This document shows positions 1-8,358 of a stretch of 64,000 nucleotides of DNA, in pieces. Positions within the stretch are counted from its first letter, which is position 1. Each line of letters opens with the position of its first letter. The position numbers and the translations under genes were made by a program. The stretch is from Candidatus Altimarinota bacterium (lineage in GTDB: Bacteria > Patescibacteriota > Gracilibacteria > UBA4473). The stretch spans positions 186,001 through 250,000 of the forward strand of contig JAIPIF010000001.1 in the NCBI GenBank assembly GCA_021734785.1, read 5' to 3'. The notes beneath the pieces are model-generated. The model was given only the letters and a program-made list of their open reading frames with translations, searched no databases and had not been told where the DNA came from.

Positions 1-2
1 CA

Positions 3-1061
3 TGTGACTTCTGCTACGACTGCAAGGGATGCAGTGACTGCATTTTTTGCTGGAATTTGCGACGCAAAAAGTACTGCATTTTTAACGAACAACTGAGCAA
101 GGAGGAATTTGAAAAACGAAAAGCCGAACTTCGAACGGATTCCCACAAACATTTAGAGATGTACCGCCAGAAATTTGCTGAAATGCTCCGAGACTCCGCC
201 ACACACAAGACGATGCAGATTCTCAACGGCGAAAATTGCGACGGCAATAACATCAAAAACTCCAAAAATACGCATTTTGCATTTAACGTCTCCGACTGCT
301 GGGATTCGTCGTTTCTCTCCGACGTGCTGGAGGCGACCGACTGCCGTGATCTCAATTATTCCCTCTACAAACCGGAGGGGAGTGTAGAGCTGATCAGTAC
401 GCTCAACATGAAATTCTGCTTCGCCTGCATGGGCACCCATTTTTCACACGAGTTGGCGTACTGCGATCACTGCGAAAATTCACACGACTGCTTCGGTTGC
501 ATTGGGCTGAATCACGGTGAGTACTGCATTCTCAACAAAAAATATTCGAAAGAAGCGTATTTTGCTCTGCGCGAAAAAATTGTGGCGCACATGAAAGAAA
601 CCGGCGAATGGGGGGAATTTTTTCCGGCCGCTATTTCCCCGCATGCGTACAATGAGACGGTTGCACACGAGTACTTTCCTCTTTCAAAATCCGAAGTGGA
701 ATCGCGAGGGCTCCGCTGGAAAGAGCCAGACAAACGCGACTTTGCTCCGCAAACATTTCAGCTCCCAGATCTACTGGAGGACACAGAGGATTCTGTCTGC
801 AACGAAACGTTGGCGTGTGCAAAGACGGGCAAAAATTTCAAAATCATTCCCCAAGAATTGAAGTTTTACCGAAAAATGAATGTCGCCCTCCCACGACTCT
901 GCCCGGACGCACGGCATGAGGCACGGATGGCGGTGCGGCAGCCGCGACAGCTCTTTTCCCGCACCTGTGGAAAATGTAGTGTCGAGATGCAGAGTACATT
1001 TGCACCGGATCGCCCGGAAAAAGTGCTGTGTGATGCCTGTTTTGTGGAGACGGTGAATTAA
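3..1061 (+). CDS. Cysteine-rich zinc-binding protein (5' end cut by window)
   Basis: The reading frame is open from the window edge, so the true start lies upstream; 352 residues are visible. Cysteines are densely spaced: an N-terminal run with CxxC and CxxCxxC spacing, a middle CxxC cluster around residues 138-175, and a C-terminal zinc ribbon with two CxxC pairs in the last 35 residues. A module of the form YCIxNxxxSKEEx occurs twice (near residues 25 and 175), which suggests an internal duplication. I recognise this as a protein type common in Patescibacteria genomes but know no established function. Metal binding, probably zinc, is inferred from the cysteine pattern. Confidence 0.75.
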   Translation, partial: CDFCYDCKGCSDCIFCWNLRRKKYCIFNEQLSKEEFEKRKAELRTDSHKHLEMYRQKFAEMLRDSATHKTMQILNGENCDGNNIKNSKNTHFAFNVSDCWDSSFLSDVLEATDCRDLNYSLYKPEGSVELISTLNMKFCFACMGTHFSHELAYCDHCENSHDCFGCIGLNHGEYCILNKKYSKEAYFALREKIVAHMKETGEWGEFFPAAISPHAYNETVAHEYFPLSKSEVESRGLRWKEPDKRDFAPQTFQLPDLLEDTEDSVCNETLACAKTGKNFKIIPQELKFYRKMNVALPRLCPDARHEARMAVRQPRQLFSRTCGKCSVEMQSTFAPDRPEKVLCDACFVETVN

Positions 1062-1063
1062 AA

Positions 1064-1089
1064 ACCCCCGTCTCAAATGAAACGGGGGT
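1064..1089 (-). terminator. Rho-independent terminator of the ThiH-like gene
   Basis: An inverted repeat with 8-bp arms (ACCCCCGT and ACGGGGGT) and a 10-nt loop lies between two convergent genes. On the minus strand it is followed by a run of T, so it should end the radical SAM transcript. Confidence 0.75.
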
Positions 1090-1102
1090 CCTGTTGCGTT
1101 CT

Positions 1103-2161
1103 TTAGTATTTTCCACGAATTTGTAAATCGTCCAGGATCGCTGTGGCCGATCGCTGGTCGCCCAAAATATTTTGGAAACGATTCGGATTGCATCCCGAGA
1201 GATTCCCTCCGACAGCTGGTCGTGGTGCCAGATCTCTCACATTCACAATATTCTCTACCGACAGAATAAACGATTCTGTTTCTCGGGCGGTAATGTAAAT
1301 TTTTGTTTCTGGGAGAGCGAGTCGGAGCAGGCTGAGATAAAAAATGTAGGTTTCGTCATCCACGCGTGTTCCGTGTTCGATTGTTTTGTCGGGCATGTGT
1401 TGCACTCGAGGGATCGCCACACTCGCCGGAAGCTTTCCGGTGAGTTCTTGGAGAACACACGCGTGCTGAATGAGCGATAAAATTTCAACATCGTTTCCCC
1501 TTTTTCCTTTCAAATTTATTCCCAGCAGTGCGCCGATCCCGACACTTGCAAATCCAGCATTCATCGCCCGTGTCTGAGCATGATACCGAAACCGAAAGTC
1601 AGACTTTGGTCCGGTCGGGTGATTTTCCGTGTACGATTCTCGATCGTACGTTTCCTGAAAAACACGGAACTGCAGTGGAACGTTAGAGTTTGAATTTTCG
1701 ATAATTTTTCGAAACCCAGCTTCCTCCAGAGGAGCGACGTTGAGACTGATTTGTCGCAACGGATTTCCAAATACTGGATTGAGTTTGTTCAGGATTTGAA
1801 TGGCCGCGATGACAGCGTGCGTGGAACCGGGATGTTCTCCAGCCAACACACAAAATTCTTGTGGGCGGAATTGGAGAACGACAGAAAAATCCTCTTCCAT
1901 CTCTTCAGGCGAGAGCGTCGATCGTTTTTTTTTATTTTCTGCGCTATGTCCACAATATTTGCAGTGATTCACACAACGATCCGAAATGTAACTGATCCCA
2001 AACAATTCAAGTTTTGGACCAAACAAGCGGAGATTTTCTTCCTGCGCGGCCTGACACACGGCATCAAAAAATTGTGGCCGATTTTGAAGAATCGTTTTCG
2101 CTATTTCCAGTTTTTTTTCTCCGGATGCTGCGACGAGCTGAGAAATTAATTTTTTTTCCAT
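1103..2161 (-). CDS. ThiH/HydG-like radical SAM protein
   Basis: This 352-residue protein has the radical SAM iron-sulfur motif CxxxCxxC at C63, C67 and C70, followed by a YCGH segment like that of the ThiH/HydG/NosL group. ThiH and HydG cleave the side chain of tyrosine to give dehydroglycine (for thiazole synthesis) or CO and cyanide (for hydrogenase maturation). The length fits ThiH; the extra C-terminal cluster domain of HydG is not seen. No thiazole or hydrogenase gene is nearby, so the substrate is open. It starts one base after the stop of the upstream gene at 2163, which suggests co-transcription. Confidence 0.75.
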   Translation of the reverse strand: MEKKLISQLVAASGEKKLEIAKTILQNRPQFFDAVCQAAQEENLRLFGPKLELFGISYISDRCVNHCKYCGHSAENKKKRSTLSPEEMEEDFSVVLQFRPQEFCVLAGEHPGSTHAVIAAIQILNKLNPVFGNPLRQISLNVAPLEEAGFRKIIENSNSNVPLQFRVFQETYDRESYTENHPTGPKSDFRFRYHAQTRAMNAGFASVGIGALLGINLKGKRGNDVEILSLIQHACVLQELTGKLPASVAIPRVQHMPDKTIEHGTRVDDETYIFYLSLLRLALPETKIYITARETESFILSVENIVNVRDLAPRPAVGGNLSGCNPNRFQNILGDQRSATAILDDLQIRGKY

Positions 2162-2162
2162 G

Positions 2163-3032
2163 TCATTTGTTTTTTTTGATTTTTAAAACATCTTTTTGTG
2201 TTCGAATTTCTGGCAGAAAATTTCCGCCCTCGTACGGACTGTTTGTCTGCGTTGTTTCTTGAAAAAAAACATTCGCAAACGCCATCAATCCGACGACTTT
2301 TCTATTTTTCCGCAATGGCAAAATGAAGTCTCGTTCGAATCGATGAATTTTTTTGTTTGCCGAAATTTCATGTGGATTTCCCAGCAGATCAATCGTAAGC
2401 AGGTCGAGTTTTCCTCTGGAAAAACTTTCAAAAAGGCTTTGGATCAAGCCGCCAAGCATGGATCCAAAATTTGAGCTTTTTCCATGAAAACCGACCAGAT
2501 CTTTTCCCAGAAATTGATTTTTTCCGGCAGCATCTTTTGGAGTTTTTTCAAAAACCGAAACGTCAAAAACGTACTCTAGTTTTTTTCCTCGAAAAAGAAC
2601 GCCGCTGGCATCCTGCTGGATGTGGCACAGAAAAAAATGAAGTACATTTTTTCCGATCGCATCTGCGCAGTCTGCATGTGTGATGATACCATTTTTATCA
2701 AATTTTATTTCGCCTAATATTCCCAATTTTAAGTTCAGTGGGGAAAAATACGATTTCAAATTTTTATCTAAAAGCGGAATCATGTTTTCCAAAAAAATCA
2801 GAGTTTCTGCGGCAGAAAAATTTTCTGAAAATTCTGCGTATTGGTAGTTTTCTCCTTTTCCAAAAAGCTCGTTGAATTTTTCAGCGGCCACTTCTTGATT
2901 GGATTTTTGCAGTTCAAATCCATTTTCAGATTTGATAATAGGTTTTTGCTTTTCAAGTTTTGCCATCAGTGATTGCAGGCTTAAAAAGACTTTTTCTTTG
3001 TCCCCGCGGACATCTACGTGAAGTTTTTTCAT
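2163..3032 (-). CDS. Hypothetical protein, 289 aa
   Basis: I do not recognise this protein. It starts with MKKLHVDVRG; an in-frame start 30 codons upstream is possible but encodes an unlikely extension over a T-rich leader. It is lysine- and phenylalanine-rich, has no signal peptide or clear membrane span, and mixes hydrophilic helices with short beta-like stretches. It precedes the ThiH-like gene with only one base between them, so the two probably form one transcription unit and it may serve that enzyme. That link is inference from spacing only. Confidence 0.6.
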   Translation of the reverse strand: MKKLHVDVRGDKEKVFLSLQSLMAKLEKQKPIIKSENGFELQKSNQEVAAEKFNELFGKGENYQYAEFSENFSAAETLIFLENMIPLLDKNLKSYFSPLNLKLGILGEIKFDKNGIITHADCADAIGKNVLHFFLCHIQQDASGVLFRGKKLEYVFDVSVFEKTPKDAAGKNQFLGKDLVGFHGKSSNFGSMLGGLIQSLFESFSRGKLDLLTIDLLGNPHEISANKKIHRFERDFILPLRKNRKVVGLMAFANVFFQETTQTNSPYEGGNFLPEIRTQKDVLKIKKNK

Positions 3033-3128
3033 TTTTAAAATAGATTTTTGGTGAAACATCGAATTGTAAAAGAACGCAACAGAAAAAGTTTTTCGGGATC
3101 TCAAAAAAGACCCAAAAAACAAAATGAC

Positions 3129-3200
3129 CAGCTTCGCCGGTCAGAATTGGGCACGAACGGTTATTTTATGCACAAATCCCTACCGGCGAAACCGGCTTTG
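3129..3200. repeat. GC-rich CCGGCGAA-type intergenic repeat
   Basis: The 250-base gap around 3033-3284 holds no convincing gene. It contains two short complementary-looking segments built on GCTTCGCCGG and CCGGCGAAACCGG. Related sequence occurs at 59656-59735, so this looks like a small dispersed family. Confidence 0.4.
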
Positions 3201-3284
3201 CCAATACAAAAACGAGAAAAAGAGGGTATGCATGTGCTGTGAGAATAAAAAATTCATTTTGTGTGTCAAATTTTTTTAAAAAAA

Positions 3285-3446
3285 TTAAACCATCCCATTT
3301 CCGCGGACGAGTGAGATGTCGACGTTGGTAAATTTTTCGCGAATCTCCTCCCGCGGGTCCCGCAGAAAAAATCGTGCCTGCTCGAGCGAAGGCGTTTCTT
3401 CCGGGAGGGCGGGGTTTGTGACGAGCTCAGATGAAAGGGGGTTCAT
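3285..3446 (-). CDS. Small hypothetical protein, 53 aa
   Basis: The frame starts at ATG 3446 and reads MNPLSSELVT onward, acidic in the middle (LRDPREEIREKF) and ending in GNGMV. An upstream in-frame start would add a T-rich phenylalanine-rich stretch that does not look coded. No good ribosome binding site is visible. Amino-acid composition looks protein-like but the length makes this tentative. It is isolated between minus-strand and plus-strand units. Confidence 0.35.
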   Translation of the reverse strand: MNPLSSELVTNPALPEETPSLEQARFFLRDPREEIREKFTNVDISLVRGNGMV

Positions 3447-3600
3447 GATTTGAAAGAATTTAAAAATAAAAAAAGAAAAATCCCTGAAGGGATTTCCCAA
3501 TATATTCCACGGCCAGCGAGGATTTCACCAGCAGTGGAGAGGAGGGACCCACCAGAAATTGTTTTTTGGAAAGTGCATCTTTGTGTCAGCATGATATCAC

Positions 3601-3649
3601 GCCATCAAGTTGTGTCAAATCTTTTTTTGGGTATTCTTTTCTTGATGGC
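3601..3649 (+). promoter_or_regulatory. 9-bp inverted repeat and -10 box at the first TrpR-like gene
   Basis: GCCATCAAG (3601-3609) and CTTGATGGC (3641-3649) are perfect inverted copies, 31 bases apart, and the second copy covers the ATG at 3645. A TATTCT box at 3632-3637 lies seven bases before that ATG. The repeat could be an operator for the encoded repressor-like protein or an RNA stem hiding the start. Confidence 0.4.
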
Positions 3650-3911
3650 TTCCAAAAAACAGCAATTTCTCACCGCGCTTTCAGACCACCTAAAAACACC
3701 GAAAGATTTTGACCGTTTTTTTTCTGACCTTCTCACTCCCGGCGAGTACGAAGATTTGATTGATCGATTCCTCATCTGTCGAGAGTTGGCCGCCGGCAAA
3801 ACCGTTCAAAACGTTTGCCAGACACTCGACGTCGCGAGTGCGACGGTTGTCCGTGGAAATCGGGTTTTGAAGCACGGGTCGGGACAGGTCAAAAAAATGG
3901 TGCAGTCCTGA
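3645..3911 (+). CDS. TrpR-like (YerC/YecD family) transcriptional regulator
   Basis: This 88-residue protein matches the TrpR/YerC helix-turn-helix family in size and pattern: a helical N-terminus, the conserved TPGEYEDLIDRF segment near residue 32, and the recognition helix region with SATVVRGNR near residue 68. YerC-type proteins are predicted DNA-binding repressors; most lack evidence of tryptophan binding. ATG 3645 is chosen because the family starts there and the upstream in-frame 65 codons are not protein-like. A second family member is at 59701-60015. The ligand is unknown. Confidence 0.8.
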   Translation: MASKKQQFLTALSDHLKTPKDFDRFFSDLLTPGEYEDLIDRFLICRELAAGKTVQNVCQTLDVASATVVRGNRVLKHGSGQVKKMVQS

Positions 3912-3973
3912 TTTTCGGTTGACGGTCTTTCCATGTCTCTGGTACAACAGAGCACCCTTTTGCCCCTCAAATC

Positions 3974-4933
3974 ATGTTTTCTTCCTTTGCAGCATGGCTG
4001 GTCACAGACATCCTTTCCCTCTCTGGGTGGGGGGCAGATGCACTGCAGTTTTTTCTCGCGGATACAATCTGGATTTTGCTCCTGTTGCTGGTAATCACGC
4101 ATTTTATGAGCTTGCTTCGGTGGTATTTGCCGGTGGATCGGGTGCGGCATCTTTTGGTGTCCCGACGCTGGTACGGAGCGGATTATTTTTTGGCCACATT
4201 GTTTGGGGCGGTGACGCCGTTTTGTTCGTGCTCCAGTACCCCGATGTTTATCGGATTTGTCCAGGCACGGGTGCCCCTGGGGGTGACGTTTTCGTTTCTT
4301 ATCACATCGCCCCTGATCAATGAAGTCGCTCTGGCACTTTTTTGGGGACTGTTTGGCTGGAAGGTGACGCTCTTTTATCTCCTCGCGGGGATTGTAATCG
4401 GTATGGTGGGGGGCATGATTCTCAGCCGGTTCCCGCTGGAAGGGTGGCTGGAGCCCTTTGTCCAAAAGCTGAGAGCGAGTGCAGAAAATGCTTCTCAAAA
4501 TACAAAGAAATTGCCGCTTTCCCACATTTGGAAAAAAGTTTCTGCCGAAGCACGCAGCATCTGGAAAAATCTCGCGCTGTACGTCTTGATCGGTGTGGCG
4601 ATCGGGGCGGTGGTGCACGGATATGTGCCGGAGGGATTTTTTGCTGAACGCCTTCAGGGAGCAGGGTGGTGGAGTGTGCCACTGGCAACCATTCTGGCCG
4701 TCCCGCTCTACATCAATGCCGCTGGAGCGATCCCCGTGGTAGAGTCGTTTGTCGCCAAAGGAGTGCCGTTGGGGACGGGGTTGGCGTTTATGATGGCGGT
4801 GGTGGGGCTGTCCCTCCCCGAAGCCTTTATTCTGCGGCGGGTGATGCGCCCGAAGCTTTTGGGACTCTTCTTTTCTCTCGTGACGCTGGGGATCATTCTC
4901 ATCGGCTGGGGATTTACCGCAATCCTGAGTTGA
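3974..4933 (+). CDS. YraQ/ArsP-family permease
   Basis: A 319-residue polytopic membrane protein with about eight hydrophobic spans and the family hallmark FCSCSS near residue 83, followed by the conserved ITSPLINE segment. The YraQ/ArsP_1 family (DUF318) includes exporters of organic arsenicals, but most members are uncharacterised. A hydrophilic loop of about 40 residues around position 165-200 separates the two halves, each with a similar arrangement, as is usual for the family. No ars gene is nearby, so the substrate cannot be assigned. It is followed after 35 bases by smpB. Confidence 0.85.
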   Translation: MFSSFAAWLVTDILSLSGWGADALQFFLADTIWILLLLLVITHFMSLLRWYLPVDRVRHLLVSRRWYGADYFLATLFGAVTPFCSCSSTPMFIGFVQARVPLGVTFSFLITSPLINEVALALFWGLFGWKVTLFYLLAGIVIGMVGGMILSRFPLEGWLEPFVQKLRASAENASQNTKKLPLSHIWKKVSAEARSIWKNLALYVLIGVAIGAVVHGYVPEGFFAERLQGAGWWSVPLATILAVPLYINAAGAIPVVESFVAKGVPLGTGLAFMMAVVGLSLPEAFILRRVMRPKLLGLFFSLVTLGIILIGWGFTAILS

Positions 4934-4968
4934 TTTTTTCGGTCAAATCCGCCAGAATCGCGCGCGAG

Positions 4969-5412
4969 ATGGCCATTGAAAATCGCCGTGCCCGATTTGA
5001 ATACGACCTGCTGGAGACGTTTACCGCGGGCATGGTGCTGGAGGGGTGGGAAGTCAAGTCTCTGCGTGCGGGATCGGCCAATCTGCGTTCGGCGTGGGTG
5101 ACGGTTCGCGATGGAGAGGTGTGGCTCGAAAACTGCTCGATTTCTCCCTGGAAATTTTCTGCACAAACAGCACAGGACGAGCGGCGATCCCGAAAACTGC
5201 TGCTCCACGCCCGAGAAATTTCGCGTCTTTCTCAAAAAGCCAACAACAGCGGACACACCATTATTCCTCTCAAAATTTTTGATCAAAAGGGACATCTAAA
5301 ATGCAGTATTGCGCTGGCTCGGGGCCGCAAAAAATATGAAAAACGACAGGTCCTGAAGGAGCGGTCGGAGAAGAAAGTAGCCCGGAAGGCGCTCAAGGAC
5401 TTCAATGGCTAA
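4969..5412 (+). CDS. smpB: SsrA-binding protein SmpB
   Basis: The 147-residue protein contains the SmpB signature: NRRARFEYDLLE at the start, GWEVKSLR near residue 28, and a lysine/arginine-rich C-terminal tail (EKRQVLKERSEKK...). SmpB binds tmRNA and brings it to stalled ribosomes for trans-translation. The length is slightly under the usual 150-160. The start MAIENRRARF matches the family. It sits just upstream of nrdR. The tmRNA gene itself was not found in this window. Confidence 0.95.
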   Translation: MAIENRRARFEYDLLETFTAGMVLEGWEVKSLRAGSANLRSAWVTVRDGEVWLENCSISPWKFSAQTAQDERRSRKLLLHAREISRLSQKANNSGHTIIPLKIFDQKGHLKCSIALARGRKKYEKRQVLKERSEKKVARKALKDFNG

Positions 5413-5474
5413 GTCTTTTGAAAACAAAAAATCCACAGTTGCCGTGCAGAATTTTTTCGCTACACTCGGAGTCG

Positions 5475-5924
5475 ATGCAGTGTCCGAGTTGTCACCATTC
5501 TGATTCCAAAGTCGTGGATTCCCGCATGTCGGAGCATGGGAGATCGATCCGTCGTCGACGGGAATGCCTGAAATGTGAATTTCGGTTTACGACTTTTGAG
5601 CGCGTCCAAACCGCAAACCTCATGGTCGAAAAGCGGGACGGCACTCCCGAACCCTACGATCGTCAAAAGCTTGAAAAAAGTATTCTCATCGCCTGTGCCA
5701 AACGTCCGGTTCCTCCAGAAGAAATTCACGAGAAGGTCTGTGGGCTGGAAGAAAAATGGGGACGAGGACCGCTTGTATCTTCTCAAGAAATTGGACGTGA
5801 TGTGATGGCGATGTTGCGAGAAGTGGATGAAATCGCCTTTCTCCGATTTGCCTCTGTGTACCAGCGATTTCCAGATGTGCAGACCTTCAAAAAAGAATTT
5901 GAAAAATTGCTCCATCAAAAATAA
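5475..5924 (+). CDS. nrdR: Transcriptional repressor NrdR
   Basis: This 149-residue protein has the NrdR layout: an N-terminal zinc ribbon (MQCPSC at residues 1-6 and CLKCEFRFTTFER near 31-43) followed by an ATP-cone domain. NrdR senses ATP/dATP and represses ribonucleotide reductase genes. The start at ATG 5475 gives the canonical MxCPxC N-terminus; an upstream in-frame ATG would add 19 unsupported residues. No nrd gene is in the window, so its targets must be elsewhere. It is followed closely by adk in the same direction. Confidence 0.95.
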   Translation: MQCPSCHHSDSKVVDSRMSEHGRSIRRRRECLKCEFRFTTFERVQTANLMVEKRDGTPEPYDRQKLEKSILIACAKRPVPPEEIHEKVCGLEEKWGRGPLVSSQEIGRDVMAMLREVDEIAFLRFASVYQRFPDVQTFKKEFEKLLHQK

Positions 5925-5948
5925 AATGCCCCTCAGAAAAACCCTTTC

Positions 5949-6584
5949 ATGAAAGATCTCATTCTCGTCGGCAAACAGGGAAGTGGCAAGGGCACCCAGG
6001 CAAAAATTCTTGCCAAGCGCTTTGGATACCACATTTTTGAAACAGGGGCTGCTCTGCGCGCAATTGCCCAAAAACCCTCTCCGCTGGGACAAAAAGTGAA
6101 GGCTATCACCACTCGTGGCGACCTGGTTCCCAACGAAATTGTGATGGAAATTGTGCACGACTTTCTTCAGGAAATCCCGGGAGATACGCCCGTGATTTTT
6201 GACGGCATTCCTCGATCAGAGGAGCAGCGCCAGACTCTTGAAAATCTCTTTTCTGTGCTCGGCCGCGATTTTCGCGTTCTGGAGATTCGTCTTTCCAATG
6301 AAGAAGCTATGGAACGCTTGATGATGCGCGCTCGTTGTAACGATTGTGGGCTTGATTTTGGCAGTGTTGAGGATGAATGTCCCCGATGTGGCTCCTTCGA
6401 TATTTTTCGCCGAGAGGACGACAATCCGGAATCCATCGCCAAGCGGCTCGAAAATTTTGATCGCTACACGGCGCCGCTGCTGTCTGTGTGGGAAAAAGAG
6501 GGAAAAGTGGTTTCAGTCAATGGAGAACAGGAGATTGGAAAGGTCACAGAAGAAATGTTCGAAAAATTAAAAGCCAAGGAGTAG
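5949..6584 (+). CDS. adk: Adenylate kinase with zinc-type lid
   Basis: The 211-residue protein begins with the P-loop GKQGSGKGTQ, has FDGIPRSEEQ in place of the usual FDGFPR, and carries a four-cysteine lid (CNDC...CPRC, about residues 129-148) typical of zinc-binding adenylate kinases of Gram-positive type. It interconverts ATP + AMP and 2 ADP in the cytoplasm. It lies directly before map, an order often seen in ribosomal operons, but here the pair is away from the ribosomal cluster. The first-domain motif ETGAALRAI differs from the common STGDMLR, so related nucleoside monophosphate specificity cannot be excluded. Confidence 0.85.
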   Translation: MKDLILVGKQGSGKGTQAKILAKRFGYHIFETGAALRAIAQKPSPLGQKVKAITTRGDLVPNEIVMEIVHDFLQEIPGDTPVIFDGIPRSEEQRQTLENLFSVLGRDFRVLEIRLSNEEAMERLMMRARCNDCGLDFGSVEDECPRCGSFDIFRREDDNPESIAKRLENFDRYTAPLLSVWEKEGKVVSVNGEQEIGKVTEEMFEKLKAKE

Positions 6585-6620
6585 TTGCCTTTTTTCGGCA
6601 GCAGGCGTAGGGTTTGCGCG

Positions 6621-7370
6621 ATGGGCGTGGTTCCAAAAACCCCCGAAGAACTTCAGATCATGCGTCGCGCGGGTGAAATTTTGCAGCGGACGCAGGAAGC
6701 CATGAAAGCCGAGCTGCATCCGGGGGTAACGCTCAAGGAAATAAATGCGATTGCAGAAGACACGATTCGCTCGCACGGCGCGAAGCCCGGATTTTTGGGA
6801 TATCAGGGGTTTCCGGCCAGCATCTGTGGAATGATCAATTCAGAGGTTGTGCACGGCATTCCTGGGGGACAAAAGTTGCGACGAGGAGATCTGGTTTCCA
6901 TTGATTGCGGCGTTATCTGGAAAGAGCTTTTTTCCGATGCGGCGTTTTCTCTCGTCATCGGAGGAGGGGAGGCGCACCCCGCGCGCGAAAAATTTCAGCA
7001 GACAGTGAGACAGGCACTTCTTGCCGGATGTGATGCTGCACGGGTGGGAAATCACCTCAGCGATATCGGGCATGCCATTGAGCAAGCCGTCCGTCGTGGA
7101 GGGTATTCGGTCTGCAAAGAATATACGGGGCATGGACTGGGATATGAAATGCACGAAGATCCACATGTCTTTAACTACGGCTCTCGAGGGCAGGGAATGC
7201 TGTTGATCGAGGGAATGACAATTGCCATTGAACCGATCATTGCCTCGGGCAATCCCAAATGTCGAATTCTTTCCGACGGGTGGACGGTGGTGACGGCAGA
7301 CGGAAAAGATGCCTGTCAGTGGGAGCATTGCGGGGTCGTGACCCCGGACGGTCTTGAAATTTTTGCCTGA
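6621..7370 (+). CDS. map: Methionine aminopeptidase type I
   Basis: This 249-residue protein shows the metal-binding pattern of MetAP: SIDCGVIWKELFSDAAF (two Asp ligands), the GHGLGYEMHEDP segment (His) and the C-terminal EPI and WxHCGVV stretches (Glu ligands). It removes the initiator methionine from nascent proteins. The start at ATG 6621 gives MGVVPKTPEE; an upstream TTG is less likely. It lies 36 bases after adk. The length is normal for the type Ia form without N-terminal extension. Confidence 0.93.
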   Translation: MGVVPKTPEELQIMRRAGEILQRTQEAMKAELHPGVTLKEINAIAEDTIRSHGAKPGFLGYQGFPASICGMINSEVVHGIPGGQKLRRGDLVSIDCGVIWKELFSDAAFSLVIGGGEAHPAREKFQQTVRQALLAGCDAARVGNHLSDIGHAIEQAVRRGGYSVCKEYTGHGLGYEMHEDPHVFNYGSRGQGMLLIEGMTIAIEPIIASGNPKCRILSDGWTVVTADGKDACQWEHCGVVTPDGLEIFA

Positions 7371-7401
7371 ATTTGTACGCTTTTGTCCCTTTCATTTTCC
7401 C

Positions 7402-8298
7402 ATGAAATTTTTTCGACGCATCTTTCTCTTTCTCCTGATCAACCTGGCAGTGATCGCGCTGTTGATCACGATTACAAGTGTGTTTGGAATTGAACCATAC
7501 CTGACACCGTATGGTCTCAATCTCCAGTCGCTCGCAATTTACGCAGCGATTATTGGGTTTTCCGGTGCATTTATTTCCCTCTTGCTCTCACGTTGGTTGG
7601 TACGGCAAACACTCAAAATTCGGATTTTAAAATCGCCGCAGAGCACAGCGGAATCCAATTTGATCCAGATCATTGAGCGTATCGCGCGCCAAAAAAATAT
7701 ACGGACGCCCCAGATTGGGGTGTACCAGTCGCCGGAGGTCAATGCCTTTGCTACGGGGCCCTCCAAAAATCGGTCCCTGGTGGCGGTTTCTTCGGCACTT
7801 CTGGATCAGTTTTCTTCACAAGAACTGGAGGGAGTGCTCGCCCACGAGATGGCACACATCTCCAACGGGGACATGGTGACCATGACCCTTTTACAGGGAG
7901 TGCTCAATACCTTTGTCATTTTTCTTGCCCGAGCAGGAGCGTACGCCTTGCAGCGCGGCTCCGGGCGAGGCGAAGTTGGGGGGCTCGCGTACTGGGGTCT
8001 GTCGATCGCGCTCGAGATTGTTTTTGGAATGCTTGCTCTGCTCATTTTGATGGCCTTTTCGCGTCATCGAGAATTTCGAGCTGATTTTTCTGGGGCTCAA
8101 ACCGTGGGCAAGCAGTCAATGCTTTCGGCGCTTCGACGGCTCCAAACGATGCAGCCACGAGCTCGAGATCCGCGACAGCCATCGTCCTTGCGTGCGTTCA
8201 AAATTTCCGATCGTCCGCGCCGCTGGGCTCATGCATTTGCCAGCCATCCCTCCCTCCAAAAACGCATTGAACGGCTTGAGCAGGCTCCGATTTCCTAA
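7402..8298 (+). CDS. htpX: Membrane metalloprotease HtpX homolog
   Basis: A 298-residue integral membrane protease with two N-terminal spans (about residues 5-25 and 38-60), the zinc motif HEMAHISNGD near residue 140, two further spans around 165-225 and the downstream glutamate ligand in EFRADFSGA. HtpX degrades damaged membrane proteins during envelope stress. The start at ATG 7402 follows map by 31 bases. Its presence along with PrsW and a rhomboid protease elsewhere in the window indicates a good set of membrane proteases for a small genome. Confidence 0.92.
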   Translation: MKFFRRIFLFLLINLAVIALLITITSVFGIEPYLTPYGLNLQSLAIYAAIIGFSGAFISLLLSRWLVRQTLKIRILKSPQSTAESNLIQIIERIARQKNIRTPQIGVYQSPEVNAFATGPSKNRSLVAVSSALLDQFSSQELEGVLAHEMAHISNGDMVTMTLLQGVLNTFVIFLARAGAYALQRGSGRGEVGGLAYWGLSIALEIVFGMLALLILMAFSRHREFRADFSGAQTVGKQSMLSALRRLQTMQPRARDPRQPSSLRAFKISDRPRRWAHAFASHPSLQKRIERLEQAPIS

Positions 8299-8306
8299 CG
8301 CCGTAT

Positions 8307-8336
8307 TTGACGGTTTTTGCTCAGTTGCGCTAGACT
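8307..8336 (+). promoter_or_regulatory. Promoter of the TPR lipoprotein gene
   Basis: TTGACG at 8307-8312 and TAGACT at 8331-8336 with an 18-nt spacer lie 22 bases before the ATG at 8359. Confidence 0.55.
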
Positions 8337-8358
8337 CATCTTGTTGTTTCCCCTTTCC

